Positions 55,497 to 63,904 of a DNA stretch of 64,000 bases are shown piece after piece. Origin of the DNA: Hoeflea marina (GTDB taxonomy: Bacteria; Pseudomonadota; Alphaproteobacteria; Rhizobiales; Rhizobiaceae); assembly GCF_003182275.1 (NCBI RefSeq), contig NZ_QGTR01000004.1, forward strand, positions 51,716-115,715, given 5' to 3'. Positions within the stretch are counted from its first letter, which is position 1. Every line of letters starts with the position of its first letter. The translations under genes were made by a program, and so were the position numbers. The notes beneath the pieces are model-generated. The model searched no databases, was not told where the DNA came from, and was given only the letters and a program-made list of their open reading frames with translations.

Positions 55497-56528
55497 ATGC
55501 ACACGGATCCAGAAGTTTTCATTCCTGTGAGTTCGGCGGAGCAGCCGATCGCAACCGAAGGTGGGTGCGTCTCCGCACCGGGCCTGTCGGACCTGTGGCA
55601 TCAACACGCTGGTTCCGTCTGGGAAAACGGCCGCCACAAGGACAATTGCTACGCCTTTATTTTCGAGATTTGCGCCTTCATGCGGTTGCAAAAAATTGCA
55701 ACCTATGATGATATATTGATTGATCGACTGGTGACGCATTTCCGTGAGATCGGCAATCGAAATTCGACGATTAACCGAAAGCTTTCAGCACTGTACAAGC
55801 TGCTGAAGAAGGCAGAGAGGACCGGGCAGATCACGCGCCTTCCTTCCTATATTCGCTTGAGAGAGCGCAACTCACGCGTGCGGTTTCTGACCGCCGAGGA
55901 AGAGTCTTCGATGTTCGGCGCCGTGGCTGCCCGCAACACTCATCACGCCCTGCTCTGTCAATTTCTGGTGGATACCGGAGCGCGTGTCGGCGAGGCGCTG
56001 GCCCTGAAATGGAACGACATCCACAACAATGCGGCGACGTTCTGGATCACGAAATCCGGCAGGAGCCGGACGGTCCCGCTGACGCGCCGGGCGGTGGCGG
56101 CATTGAAATCGGCCCGTCCCTACGGTGGCACGGGGCCTTTCACAAGTATTACCTATGCGAACTTCAAGTACAACTGGAATCAGGCCCGCAAGGACCTGCG
56201 CTTCGGCGACGACCCGCACATGGTGCCGCACATCCTGCGCCACACCTGCGCCTCTCGGCTGGTCCAGGCCGGCATCGACCTGCGCCGGGTGCAGACCTTC
56301 CTCGGCCACCAGACCATCCAGATGACCCTCCGTTATGCCCATCTGGCCACCAATGATCTGGACCAGTGCGCCTCGGCGCTCGACGCCATCAACATGGCCT
56401 CCGCGCCCGCGAAGCCGCCTGTTGCCACCAGGCCCGCATCACGTGCGCCGGCGTTGCGGACCGCCTCGCCCCGTGCGCCATCGACACACGACAAGTCGAA
56501 AAGCAAGGCGCAGATACCTCAACCGTGA
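55497..56528 (+). CDS. Tyrosine recombinase 1 (porin-linked integrase)
   Basis: A 343-residue site-specific recombinase. Residues ~30-125 form a SAM-like DNA-binding arm domain (NRNSTINRKLSALYKLLKKA). The catalytic domain (~135-300) has Arg163 (TGARVGEALALKW), Lys in the TKSGRSRTVPL hairpin, His245-x-x-Arg248 (HILRHTCASRL), His271 (LGHQTIQMTL) and nucleophile Tyr280 (RYAHL): a full active set. The C-terminal ~45 residues are Ala/Pro/Ser-rich. Start ATG 55497 chosen; upstream frame is AT-rich. The 5' third is notably AT-richer than the rest. It directly follows porin 2. Confidence 0.9.
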   Translation: MHTDPEVFIPVSSAEQPIATEGGCVSAPGLSDLWHQHAGSVWENGRHKDNCYAFIFEICAFMRLQKIATYDDILIDRLVTHFREIGNRNSTINRKLSALYKLLKKAERTGQITRLPSYIRLRERNSRVRFLTAEEESSMFGAVAARNTHHALLCQFLVDTGARVGEALALKWNDIHNNAATFWITKSGRSRTVPLTRRAVAALKSARPYGGTGPFTSITYANFKYNWNQARKDLRFGDDPHMVPHILRHTCASRLVQAGIDLRRVQTFLGHQTIQMTLRYAHLATNDLDQCASALDAINMASAPAKPPVATRPASRAPALRTASPRAPSTHDKSKSKAQIPQP

Positions 56529-57089
56529 TGACACAGGCGGCATGCGCGCGCATGATTTTGGGTGATGAGCGGTTGCGGCACTTCCGAGGGTGCGGCAGGA
56601 ATGTGAGGCTTGCTGTGCCAAGAAGCCGGATGTCGGCCGCGCAGCCTTGCCGGCCCTTGTCTCTGTTGTCGTTCGCGATGGGATGCGTGATCTGCCTTCA
56701 CACCACCTGCTCCGCTCAAGCCTGTCGAGAGAGCAACCAGTTCGGGGGCGTCGTTAATGCATGTCGCCCGAAAGTGTGCAGCGGTTTCGGGATCACGACA
56801 TGCAAAATTACAAGAGCTAAAGCACATCGCGTGAATCTGAATTCCCGCGATTTGCTTTAGCGGCAGCCGGGGCCGGGTTGTCTTGGTGATCTGCAGCCTT
56901 CCGGGTTGATCTCTTTTCTTCCGTCGGACGCAATGGTGAACGGCCCCGGCGATCGGAAATCCGGCGCCAGAAATGCGATCCGCGACCGGTGTGCAGCGGC
57001 GTAAGGCACGCCTGCTGTAATATAAGGCGAAAGGAAATAAATAACATAGTCAACGGATTGACGAGTTCTGCCCATTCAAGATCCTGAGG
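56529..57089. other. Intergenic region between recombinase 1 and porin 3
   Basis: About 560 bp. The second half holds a dispersed repeat (56757-56859) and the promoter region of porin 3; the first half (56529-56756) holds nothing recognisable. Confidence 0.6.
56757..56859 (+). repeat. Dispersed palindromic repeat, copy B
   Basis: Same two-module element as copy A: the first 35 bases beginning ATGCATGTCGCCCGAAAG are identical to it, followed by a disrupted right arm (GGGATCACGACATGCA) and an AAGCACATCGCG...CGCGATTTGCTTTA module with a small insertion. Confidence 0.8.
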
Positions 57090-57144
57090 TGACTGGAGGT
57101 CAGAACATGAATATCAAGGCCATTCTCCTTGGCTCCGCTGCGGC
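57090..57144 (+). repeat. 55-bp inverted repeat, right arm (5' end of porin 3)
   Basis: Identical, in opposite orientation, to 53496-53550 at the 5' end of porin 1. Covers the ribosome site and the first 12-13 codons. Confidence 0.85.
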
Positions 57145-58234
57145 AATCGTGGCATTCTCCGGCGCTCACGCCGCCGACGCAATCGTGGCTGCAGAGCCGG
57201 AAGCAGTCGAATATGTTCGCGTCTGCGACGCCTTCGGCACCGGTTACTTCTACATCCCCGGCACCGAAACCTGCCTGCGAATCCACGGCTACACCCGCGT
57301 CGAAATCGGCGGCGGCGACCTGTATGATCGCCAGGGCCTTGAAGGTGACAACACCTACAGCGTCCGCACCCGCTTCTCGTTCCGGGTGTCGACCGGTTCG
57401 GAAACCGAACTCGGCACGCTGCGCACCTATATGGAAACCCGCTGGCAGTACGACACTGACAACGCATCGACCGATGACAATCTTTTCGGCTACGAAACTC
57501 ACAACGAATTCTCGCTGAACTTCGCCTGGATCCAGCTCGGCGGTCTCCGCATCGGCAAGGACGAATCGCTGTTCTCGACCTTCACCGGTTACGCCGGCAA
57601 CGTCATCGACGACGACCGTGCGGGCGGCTACGGTCCCTTCGACACAAACCTGATCAGCTACACCTATACCGGTGGCGCCTTCCGCGCGGCGGTCGCCCTG
57701 GAGCAGGGTGAAAACAACTACTATGACGACAACACCGGCACCTATGTCGGCTGGGCCATTGATGACTACATGCCGCATGTGGTCGTCGGCCTCGGCTACA
57801 ACGCCGGCATGTTCGACATCTCCGCCGTTGGCGCCTACGATACCCGCGACGACTACTTCGGCGAACTGCGGGGCGGTTGGGCCGGCAAGATCCGCGCCGA
57901 CGTGACCTTCAATGATCGCGCCACGGTCTTCGCCATGTTGCTCTACGGTCAGAACTCCAGCGGTTACACCACATGGTCGAACGGCAACTATGATGAAGAG
58001 ACACTCTCCGTCATCGCCGGCGGCTCCTTCAAGCTGTCCGACAAGGCCACCTTCAACGTGCAGGGCCAGTGGGTTGACGGCGGCGCCGGCAACGATGATC
58101 CGTGGAGCCTGGTCGGCAACGTAGCCTACGACCTGGTACCCGGCCTGACCATCACTCCGGAACTCGCCTACTTCTCGGATATCGATGGCGAAGACGCCTT
58201 CGGTGCGAAGCTCCGGGTCCAGCGCTCGTTCTGA
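57107..58234 (+). CDS. Porin 3 (RopA/Omp2-type)
   Basis: A 375-residue porin, closely related to porin 1: same signal peptide start (NIKAILLGSAA), same VEYVRVCDAFGTGYFYIPGT block and same C-terminus (KLRVQRSF). Differences cluster in surface-loop segments (~65-75, 110-125, 210-225), as expected for variable loops. Ribosome site GGAGGTCAGAAC. Followed 121 bp later by recombinase 2. Confidence 0.92.
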   Translation: MNIKAILLGSAAAIVAFSGAHAADAIVAAEPEAVEYVRVCDAFGTGYFYIPGTETCLRIHGYTRVEIGGGDLYDRQGLEGDNTYSVRTRFSFRVSTGSETELGTLRTYMETRWQYDTDNASTDDNLFGYETHNEFSLNFAWIQLGGLRIGKDESLFSTFTGYAGNVIDDDRAGGYGPFDTNLISYTYTGGAFRAAVALEQGENNYYDDNTGTYVGWAIDDYMPHVVVGLGYNAGMFDISAVGAYDTRDDYFGELRGGWAGKIRADVTFNDRATVFAMLLYGQNSSGYTTWSNGNYDEETLSVIAGGSFKLSDKATFNVQGQWVDGGAGNDDPWSLVGNVAYDLVPGLTITPELAYFSDIDGEDAFGAKLRVQRSF

Positions 58235-58256
58235 TCAAACAGCCTGACTTGTTTAC

Positions 58257-58278
58257 CCCGGCAGCTTCGGCTGCCGGG
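58257..58278 (+). terminator. Hairpin terminator after porin 3
   Basis: CCCGGCAGC-TTCG-GCTGCCGGG: nine perfect pairs closed by a UUCG tetraloop, 22 bases after the stop. The following T content is low. Confidence 0.65.
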
Positions 58279-58354
58279 TCAATTTGTAGGGCACTCACAT
58301 ACCGCCGCAATTTCAAGGCGTTATGTGCGTTTTTCAATTGCCAATGGTGAAAGC

Positions 58355-59383
58355 ATGGAGCACAACCGCCGGATTTCTCTTTCTCCGGATGATATTGTGT
58401 CAGATAATTTATTGCCCAACGACCCTGTGCGAGCCGGTGCCCTGCCGCCTGCGCTCGACCAACTGTGGCTGCAACATGCCGGATCCCTTTGGGAAAACGG
58501 GCGCCACAAGGACAGTTCATACGCCTTCATATTCGAAATACTTTCCTTTATGCAGTTGCATAAAATTACAACCTATGATGATACATTGATAGATCGTCTC
58601 GTTGACCATTTCCGTGGCATCGGGAACCGAAATTCAACAATTAATCGCAAACTTTCAGCGCTTTACAAGCTGCTCAAGAAAGCCGAGAGGGCCGGTCAGA
58701 TTCCGAGGCTTCCATCCTATCTCCGTTTACGTGAACGCAACTCAAGAGTGCGTTTCCTCACGGCTGAGGAAGAGGGAGCGGTCTTTGGCGCCATCGCCAA
58801 GCGAAACCCCCACCATGCCCTCCTTTGCGAATTCCTGGTCGACACCGGCGCCCGAATCGGCGAAGCGCTGGCGCTGAAGTGGAACGACCTTCATAACAAC
58901 TCCGCGACCTTCTGGATCACCAAGTCGGGCAAGAGCCGTACCGTGCCGCTCACCGACCGCGCCGTGGCGGCGCTCAGCGCGGCGCGTGCCTACGGGAGCG
59001 CCGGACCGTTCACTCGCATTACCTATCCGAATTTCATGTATGACTGGAACCGTGTCCGGAAGGACCTGCACTTCCTCGGCGATCCGCACATGGTTCCGCA
59101 CATCCTGCGCCACACCTGCGCCTCGCGGCTTGTCCAGGCCGGGATCGACCTGCGCCGCGTGCAGACCTTCCTTGGTCACCAGACGATCCAGATGACGTTG
59201 CGCTACGCTCATCTGGCCACGGACGACCTGGACCAGTGCGCACGCGCCCTCAATGCCATAAACGTCGCAGCCGCTCCCGCCGCTGATCCTCCCGCCCCGC
59301 GGCACCGCGCGCCGGCCGGCAAGCGGCGCCTGGAACCGCGCGCCATGGATACCAGTCCGCGCAAGAGCAGGACGACTGCCTGA
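58355..59383 (+). CDS. Tyrosine recombinase 2 (porin-linked integrase)
   Basis: A 342-residue paralogue of recombinase 1, similar throughout except the first ~25 and last ~45 residues. Active-site residues are all present: Arg167 (TGARIGEALALKW), Lys in TKSGKSRTVPL, His249-x-x-Arg252, His275 and Tyr284 (RYAHL). The recognition region (NRNSTINRKLSALYKLLKKA) is identical to recombinase 1, so both likely bind the same site. Start ATG 58355 after GGTGAAAGC. It directly follows porin 3, reproducing the porin-recombinase order. Confidence 0.9.
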   Translation: MEHNRRISLSPDDIVSDNLLPNDPVRAGALPPALDQLWLQHAGSLWENGRHKDSSYAFIFEILSFMQLHKITTYDDTLIDRLVDHFRGIGNRNSTINRKLSALYKLLKKAERAGQIPRLPSYLRLRERNSRVRFLTAEEEGAVFGAIAKRNPHHALLCEFLVDTGARIGEALALKWNDLHNNSATFWITKSGKSRTVPLTDRAVAALSAARAYGSAGPFTRITYPNFMYDWNRVRKDLHFLGDPHMVPHILRHTCASRLVQAGIDLRRVQTFLGHQTIQMTLRYAHLATDDLDQCARALNAINVAAAPAADPPAPRHRAPAGKRRLEPRAMDTSPRKSRTTA

Positions 59384-59593
59384 ACAGGACCGACGTCCGC
59401 CAGTCATGACTGTCGCGACCTACACCATGTTTTGAACTGCCTTGGTCGGATTCGAGCCGAATGCCGGGTGAGAGTGAACGGCGCGCAAACCACAAAAAGA
59501 GCCTTCTGATAACAGGGGCGGTTGTGTAAGCTTGCCAACAGGCCCATGTAACGGCGCCGAAGGGCCGTGCAGCATCAAGCAGACAGGTGAACT

Positions 59594-61312
59594 TTGAACC
59601 GTGCGCTCAAGCGTCGCCAGCAGAAGCTGGCGAACTCCCGATCTTCCAGAAGCGGCCATGCCGTCGATCCGCATGCCCCGGTGATGGCCCAGGCGGCCGA
59701 GCACTACCGCACCGGCAACGGGTCCGCCGCAGTGGCTGCCTGCCGGTCGATCCTGGCCAAGGATCCCGACCACGCCCACGCCAATCACCTGCTCGGCATC
59801 ATCGCCATGCAGCAGAAGAATTTCGATCAGGCAATCGGGCATCTGACGCGCGCAACCGCCGCGATGCCCGAAGATGCCGCCATGCTCACCCATCTTGGCA
59901 CTGCGCTGTCCTATGCCGGCAGGCTCGACGCGGCGATGGAAAGCCTGAAGGCCGCCTTGCAGGTCGATCCCGACTTCATTGACGCCTGCAACAATATGGC
60001 GGCGCTGTGCATGAGGCGGAACGATCCCCGCGGCGCGATCAGCCATTACCAGAAGGCGCTGGCCATCAACGACCGCGTCGCCGAGGTCCACGCCAATCTC
60101 GCCAACGCGCTGCTGGCAACCGGCCAGGTGGACGACGCGATCAGCCATTACCGCAGCGCGCTCGCCATCCGCCCCCGCTTCCCCGAAGCCGAATACGGCC
60201 TCGGCCAGGCCCTGCGCGACAATGGCGACATGGCCGAGGCGGTGGCGCATTACACCATCGCGCTCGACCAGAACAGGAACCATGCCAATGCCATGGCGTC
60301 GCTGGCCTTCGTGACCGATGAGCTTGAGGAGAGCATGCACAGCCGGATCCGCAACACCCACAAGCTGGCCGCAGCCGGCAGCGAGGAGCGCAAGCTGCTC
60401 AGCTTCGCGCTTGGCAAGCACGAGGAGCGGATGGGTGATTTCGAGCGTGCCGCCGAGCTCTTCACCGAGGGCAACGCCATCCATCGGGCAAGCCTGACCT
60501 TCTCCGCCGAAGACACCGCCGCGCAGCTACGCCGGATCGCCACCATCTTCGACCGCGATTTCCTAGCGGCGCACAGCGGTTTCGGCGTTTCCACCGCAGC
60601 GCCGATCTTCATCGTCGGCATGCCGCGCTCCGGCACCACGCTGGTCGAACAGATCCTCGCCAGCCATCCGCAGGTCAGCGGCGGCGGCGAACTCACGCAT
60701 TTCCCGGCCACGGTCTTTGCCGCCCTCAAGCGGCTCGATCCGACGGGCTTTCCGGATGCCGCCTCCAAGCTCGGGGCGGCCGATGTGCAGCAGATCGCCC
60801 GGGACTATCTCGCCGCGCTCGACGCGACGATCACCGCCACCCCCTATTTCACCGACAAGCTGCCGGGCAATTTCCTGATGGTGGGGATGATCAGGCTGGT
60901 CTTCCCCCATGCGCGGATCATTCACTGCACCCGCGACGCCCGCGACACCTGCCTGTCGATGTTCAAGATCTTCTTTCCCTCCGGCGGCCATCATTTCAGC
61001 TATGACCTGCGGGAACTGACGGAGTATCACCGCAATTACACCGCGTTGATGCAGCATTGGAAGTCGCTGTTCGGCGATGACATCATCGAGGCCAATTACG
61101 AGACCATCGTCAGCGATCCCGAGCCCGCGATCCGTGCCCTGCTGGGGCAATGCGGACTCGACTTCGATCCGCGCTGCCTCGATTTTCACGCCACCCGGCG
61201 CGTTGTCCGCACGGCGAGTGCCGCGCAGGTGCGCAGGCCGATCTACACCTCGTCAATCGGCGCGTGGAAGAATTACGCCCCCTATCTGCCCGGCCTGGCC
61301 GAAGCCGGCTGA
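59594..61312 (+). CDS. TPR-containing sulfotransferase family protein
   Basis: A 572-residue protein. Residues ~30-260 are tetratricopeptide repeats (e.g. AVAACRSILAKDPDHAHANH). Residues ~338-560 are a sulfotransferase domain with the 5'-PAPS loop IFIVGMPRSGTTLVEQILAS at 338-357 and a 3'-phosphate region HCTRDARDTCLSMFKI. Start is a TTG at 59594 after AGGTGAAC; ATG 59683 is an alternative. The acceptor is unknown; TPR-sulfotransferases modify proteins or glycans. It follows the porin-recombinase array by 210 bp. Confidence 0.85.
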   Translation: MNRALKRRQQKLANSRSSRSGHAVDPHAPVMAQAAEHYRTGNGSAAVAACRSILAKDPDHAHANHLLGIIAMQQKNFDQAIGHLTRATAAMPEDAAMLTHLGTALSYAGRLDAAMESLKAALQVDPDFIDACNNMAALCMRRNDPRGAISHYQKALAINDRVAEVHANLANALLATGQVDDAISHYRSALAIRPRFPEAEYGLGQALRDNGDMAEAVAHYTIALDQNRNHANAMASLAFVTDELEESMHSRIRNTHKLAAAGSEERKLLSFALGKHEERMGDFERAAELFTEGNAIHRASLTFSAEDTAAQLRRIATIFDRDFLAAHSGFGVSTAAPIFIVGMPRSGTTLVEQILASHPQVSGGGELTHFPATVFAALKRLDPTGFPDAASKLGAADVQQIARDYLAALDATITATPYFTDKLPGNFLMVGMIRLVFPHARIIHCTRDARDTCLSMFKIFFPSGGHHFSYDLRELTEYHRNYTALMQHWKSLFGDDIIEANYETIVSDPEPAIRALLGQCGLDFDPRCLDFHATRRVVRTASAAQVRRPIYTSSIGAWKNYAPYLPGLAEAG

Positions 61313-61474
61313 TCGCCGCCCTGCCGGGATTGATGGCCCCGGTGATGCCATCTCCCGGCAGCACCGCCGCCCGATCCCGCGCGCCGACCGCGACGCGCAA
61401 GCCGGCGCGATTTTCGCCCGAGCGGCCACAAAGACCTTGCGGCTCAAGGTTTTTCCGACTATTCAGCCTGCACC

Positions 61475-61564
61475 GGAGAGGTGGCCGAGTGGTCGAAGGC
61501 GCTCCCCTGCTAAGGGAGTATACCAGAGATGGTATCGAGGGTTCGAATCCCTTCCTCTCCTCCA
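61475..61564 (+). tRNA. tRNA-Ser (anticodon GCU)
   Basis: 90-nt class II tRNA. Acceptor GGAGAGG pairs with CCTCTCC, D-arm GGCCGAGTGGTCGAAGGC, anticodon stem-loop CTCCCCTGCTAAGGGAG with GCT at the anticodon, a long variable arm (TACCAGAGATGGTA), T-loop GGTTCGAATCC and encoded CCA. The discriminator base is T; G is the more usual base in tRNA-Ser. Confidence 0.95.
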
Positions 61565-62179
61565 TTCAATGTCGCAGGACGTTGGTCTTTCGAAAAATGG
61601 CTAGCAATCGGAATTTCCGCAATTCTGTGCACCCCATGATTTGCACATTTGCCAATTCCGCACCTGAACTCAGATCCCCCTCTGGTCGCGAGCCTATCAA
61701 ACCTTCTCTGCCCGGGCGCTTTCTGACCGGCTCAGTCAGGCGTCGGCAAAGGCCTGAACCGGGACTCCGGATCCTCGATCGAGGCGATGCACAGCGCAAT
61801 CTGGTGCGGTAACTCGCCACGCGGGTGTAGAGACCGATCTTGATGTGGAGAGTGTTGCAACCGAAATCATTGAGCTTCGTCCCCCCGTGACGATGCCTGC
61901 AAGGACCGGGCTGTCAGGCGCAGGAAAGTAGGCAGCGACTGGCATGTCACCGACCGTGAACAGGCCGGTCAAGCCGTTCTGTCCGAGCCAGCAGCATTCT
62001 CCAGCCGTTCCCAGCGCGGGATCGACCTAAAACCGGCGGTTGCGCATGGGACATACACCGACACCGCGATCAAGCCCCAACTCCGCCGCGGATCGGATCA
62101 GTCTCGGGCTGGCCGGAGATGCCGCGCCCGCGCTCGGCAGATGTCTCGGCATGCCGGACAGGACCTGGCGTGTTGTCTG
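61565..62179. other. Intergenic region between tRNA-Ser and dihydroxyacetone kinase
   Basis: About 615 bp. No intact gene is seen; a possible decayed protease (61732-62034) occupies the middle. The ends hold nothing recognised. Confidence 0.5.
61732..62034 (-). pseudogene. Possible trypsin-like protease remnant
   Basis: Two minus-strand frames, joined by a shift at a run of C/G near 61881-61886, read like the C-terminal part of a trypsin-fold protease: SPVLAGIVTGG, then FGCNTLHIKIGLYTRVASY, the latter matching the common xxYTRVxxY end of trypsins. A second shift is needed to reach the stop at 61732. No GDSGG motif survives (GDMPVAAY instead). Low confidence; a chance resemblance is possible. 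Confidence 0.3.
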
Positions 62180-63877
62180 CTATTCGAGCACGCCGGCGAT
62201 CGCCTTCATCCAGATTGCCACGGCGACGGCGCCCCCGTCCGGGATGCCGATGGCGCGGTCGCCGATATAGCTCGCCCGGCCGGCGCGCGGCATCAGGGTG
62301 GCGCTCGCCATGGCGCCCGCGTGCGCGGCGGCCGCAGCTGCGAAAAAGGCCGCTACCGGGTTTTGCCCCTGATCGGTGGCCTGCTGCCACGCCTCGTGGC
62401 CCGGCAGCAGCGCATCAAGCATGGTCCTGTCCCCTCGCCCGGCTCCGCCGAGATCGGAGATGGCCTGGGCAGCGGCCAGGAAGGCCGTGCGCCATTGCGC
62501 TTCCGTGGCACAGTCGAGGCCGCGCAGCTGACCGGCCGCCCTGAGAAGCGCCGCAGCATAGAAGGGGCCGGAGCTGCCGGCGATGGCCCGGCGAACGCCG
62601 GCGCTCAGATCCGCCAGCAACGTCTCCGGCGTGGCGAAGCTGCGGTCGGCAAGATTGCGGATCGCCGCCGCGCCGCGGGCCATGCTGGCGCCCAGGTCTC
62701 CGTCGCCGGCCTTGCCGTCAAGATCGCCGAGTTCGGCTTCGGCGCCGTCGAGCGCATCGGCAACGGCCAGCGCGCCTGCCCGCAGCAGGTCGGACTGCGG
62801 ACCTCTGGGCACAGGAACACCTTGATCGACATGCGCTGCGGCGCCGGGGACGATCGTTATCGGCAGTCTGACCTGGCCATCGCCCTGCCATGCCGATACG
62901 GGTGTGGCGTCGTCGAGCAATTGCAGACGCCGGTCATCGAGCGGTAACAGCGTGATCGACACACCGGGCATTTCCAGTGCGGTCATGAAGTTGCCGCACC
63001 AGGCGCGGCTGACGCTGAAGCCCATGCCACCCAGACTTTTCAGCGCATGGCCGAGGACAATCGCCAGTTCCATCGGCGGCGTTGCGCCGAGGCCATTGAC
63101 CAGCACCGCGAGCCGTTTGTCCGCCGACGGCGTGATCTCGCCCGTCAGCACCGCGAGGATTTCCTCCACAATCTCGTTGGCCGGCTTGATGGCGCTGCGG
63201 CGAACGCCCTTCTCGCCGTGAATGCCAAGACCGAACTCGATCTCCTCCGCCCCAAGGGAGAACGACGGCAGTCCGACGGCGGGCACGATGCAGGTGCCGA
63301 GCCCGACGCCCATGGTCCGCAGGTCGGACGACGCGCTGCGGGCAAGGGAGGCGATATCGGCAAGCGGAGCTCCCCGTTCGGCCGCAGCCCCGGCGAGCTT
63401 GTGAATGAACACGGTGCCGGCAATGCCGCGACGTCGTTCGGGGGCAACCAGGCTGGCCAGGGCCGCGTCGTCGGCGACGATGACGATCTCGACCGGGATG
63501 CCCTCCTCCCGTGCGATTTCCGCTGCCAGGCCGAAATTCAGCCGGTCGCCGGTGTAATTCTTGACCACCAGAAGTGCGCCTGCAGGACCGGAGACGGCGC
63601 GGACCGCCGCCAGCACCGCATCGACGCTGGGCGAAGTGAAGACATCGCCGACCACCGCAGCCGACAGCATGCCGGGGCCGACATAGCCGGCATGGGCCGG
63701 TTCATGTCCGGCGCCTCCGCCAGAAATGACGGCCACCCTACGCTGCGGCGCGTCCGGCAGGTCGTTGCGGATGACGACATTCTCTTCCGCCAGCAGCGCC
63801 AACGACGGAGCCAGCGCCAGGGCGCCCTCAAGCATTTCCCGGACGGCAAAGCGGGGATCATTGATGAGCTTTTTCAT
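62180..63877 (-). CDS. Dihydroxyacetone kinase, fused DhaK-DhaL (ATP-dependent)
   Basis: A 565-residue kinase phosphorylating dihydroxyacetone or related ketotriose/tetroses. The N-terminal DhaK part (~1-330) has ISGGGAGHEPAHAGYVGPGM and GLGIHGEKG, containing the His that binds substrate covalently. The C-terminal DhaL part (~365-560) has the ADP/Mg motif LGDLDGKAGDGDLGASMARG. Fusion of the two, as in eukaryotic and Citrobacter enzymes, indicates ATP rather than PTS phospho-donor. Start ATG 63877 (MKKLINDPRF). It sits 27 bp after another gene on the same strand. Confidence 0.93.
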   Translation of the reverse strand: MKKLINDPRFAVREMLEGALALAPSLALLAEENVVIRNDLPDAPQRRVAVISGGGAGHEPAHAGYVGPGMLSAAVVGDVFTSPSVDAVLAAVRAVSGPAGALLVVKNYTGDRLNFGLAAEIAREEGIPVEIVIVADDAALASLVAPERRRGIAGTVFIHKLAGAAAERGAPLADIASLARSASSDLRTMGVGLGTCIVPAVGLPSFSLGAEEIEFGLGIHGEKGVRRSAIKPANEIVEEILAVLTGEITPSADKRLAVLVNGLGATPPMELAIVLGHALKSLGGMGFSVSRAWCGNFMTALEMPGVSITLLPLDDRRLQLLDDATPVSAWQGDGQVRLPITIVPGAAAHVDQGVPVPRGPQSDLLRAGALAVADALDGAEAELGDLDGKAGDGDLGASMARGAAAIRNLADRSFATPETLLADLSAGVRRAIAGSSGPFYAAALLRAAGQLRGLDCATEAQWRTAFLAAAQAISDLGGAGRGDRTMLDALLPGHEAWQQATDQGQNPVAAFFAAAAAAHAGAMASATLMPRAGRASYIGDRAIGIPDGGAVAVAIWMKAIAGVLE

Positions 63878-63904
63878 TGCGTACCTCGATTGCACTTTAC
63901 GCAC

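Noticed and set aside
52376..59383. Recombinases as remnants of a prophage or integron
   Set aside because: No phage structural, replication or cassette genes and no attC-like sites nearby; each recombinase is instead tightly tied to a porin gene.
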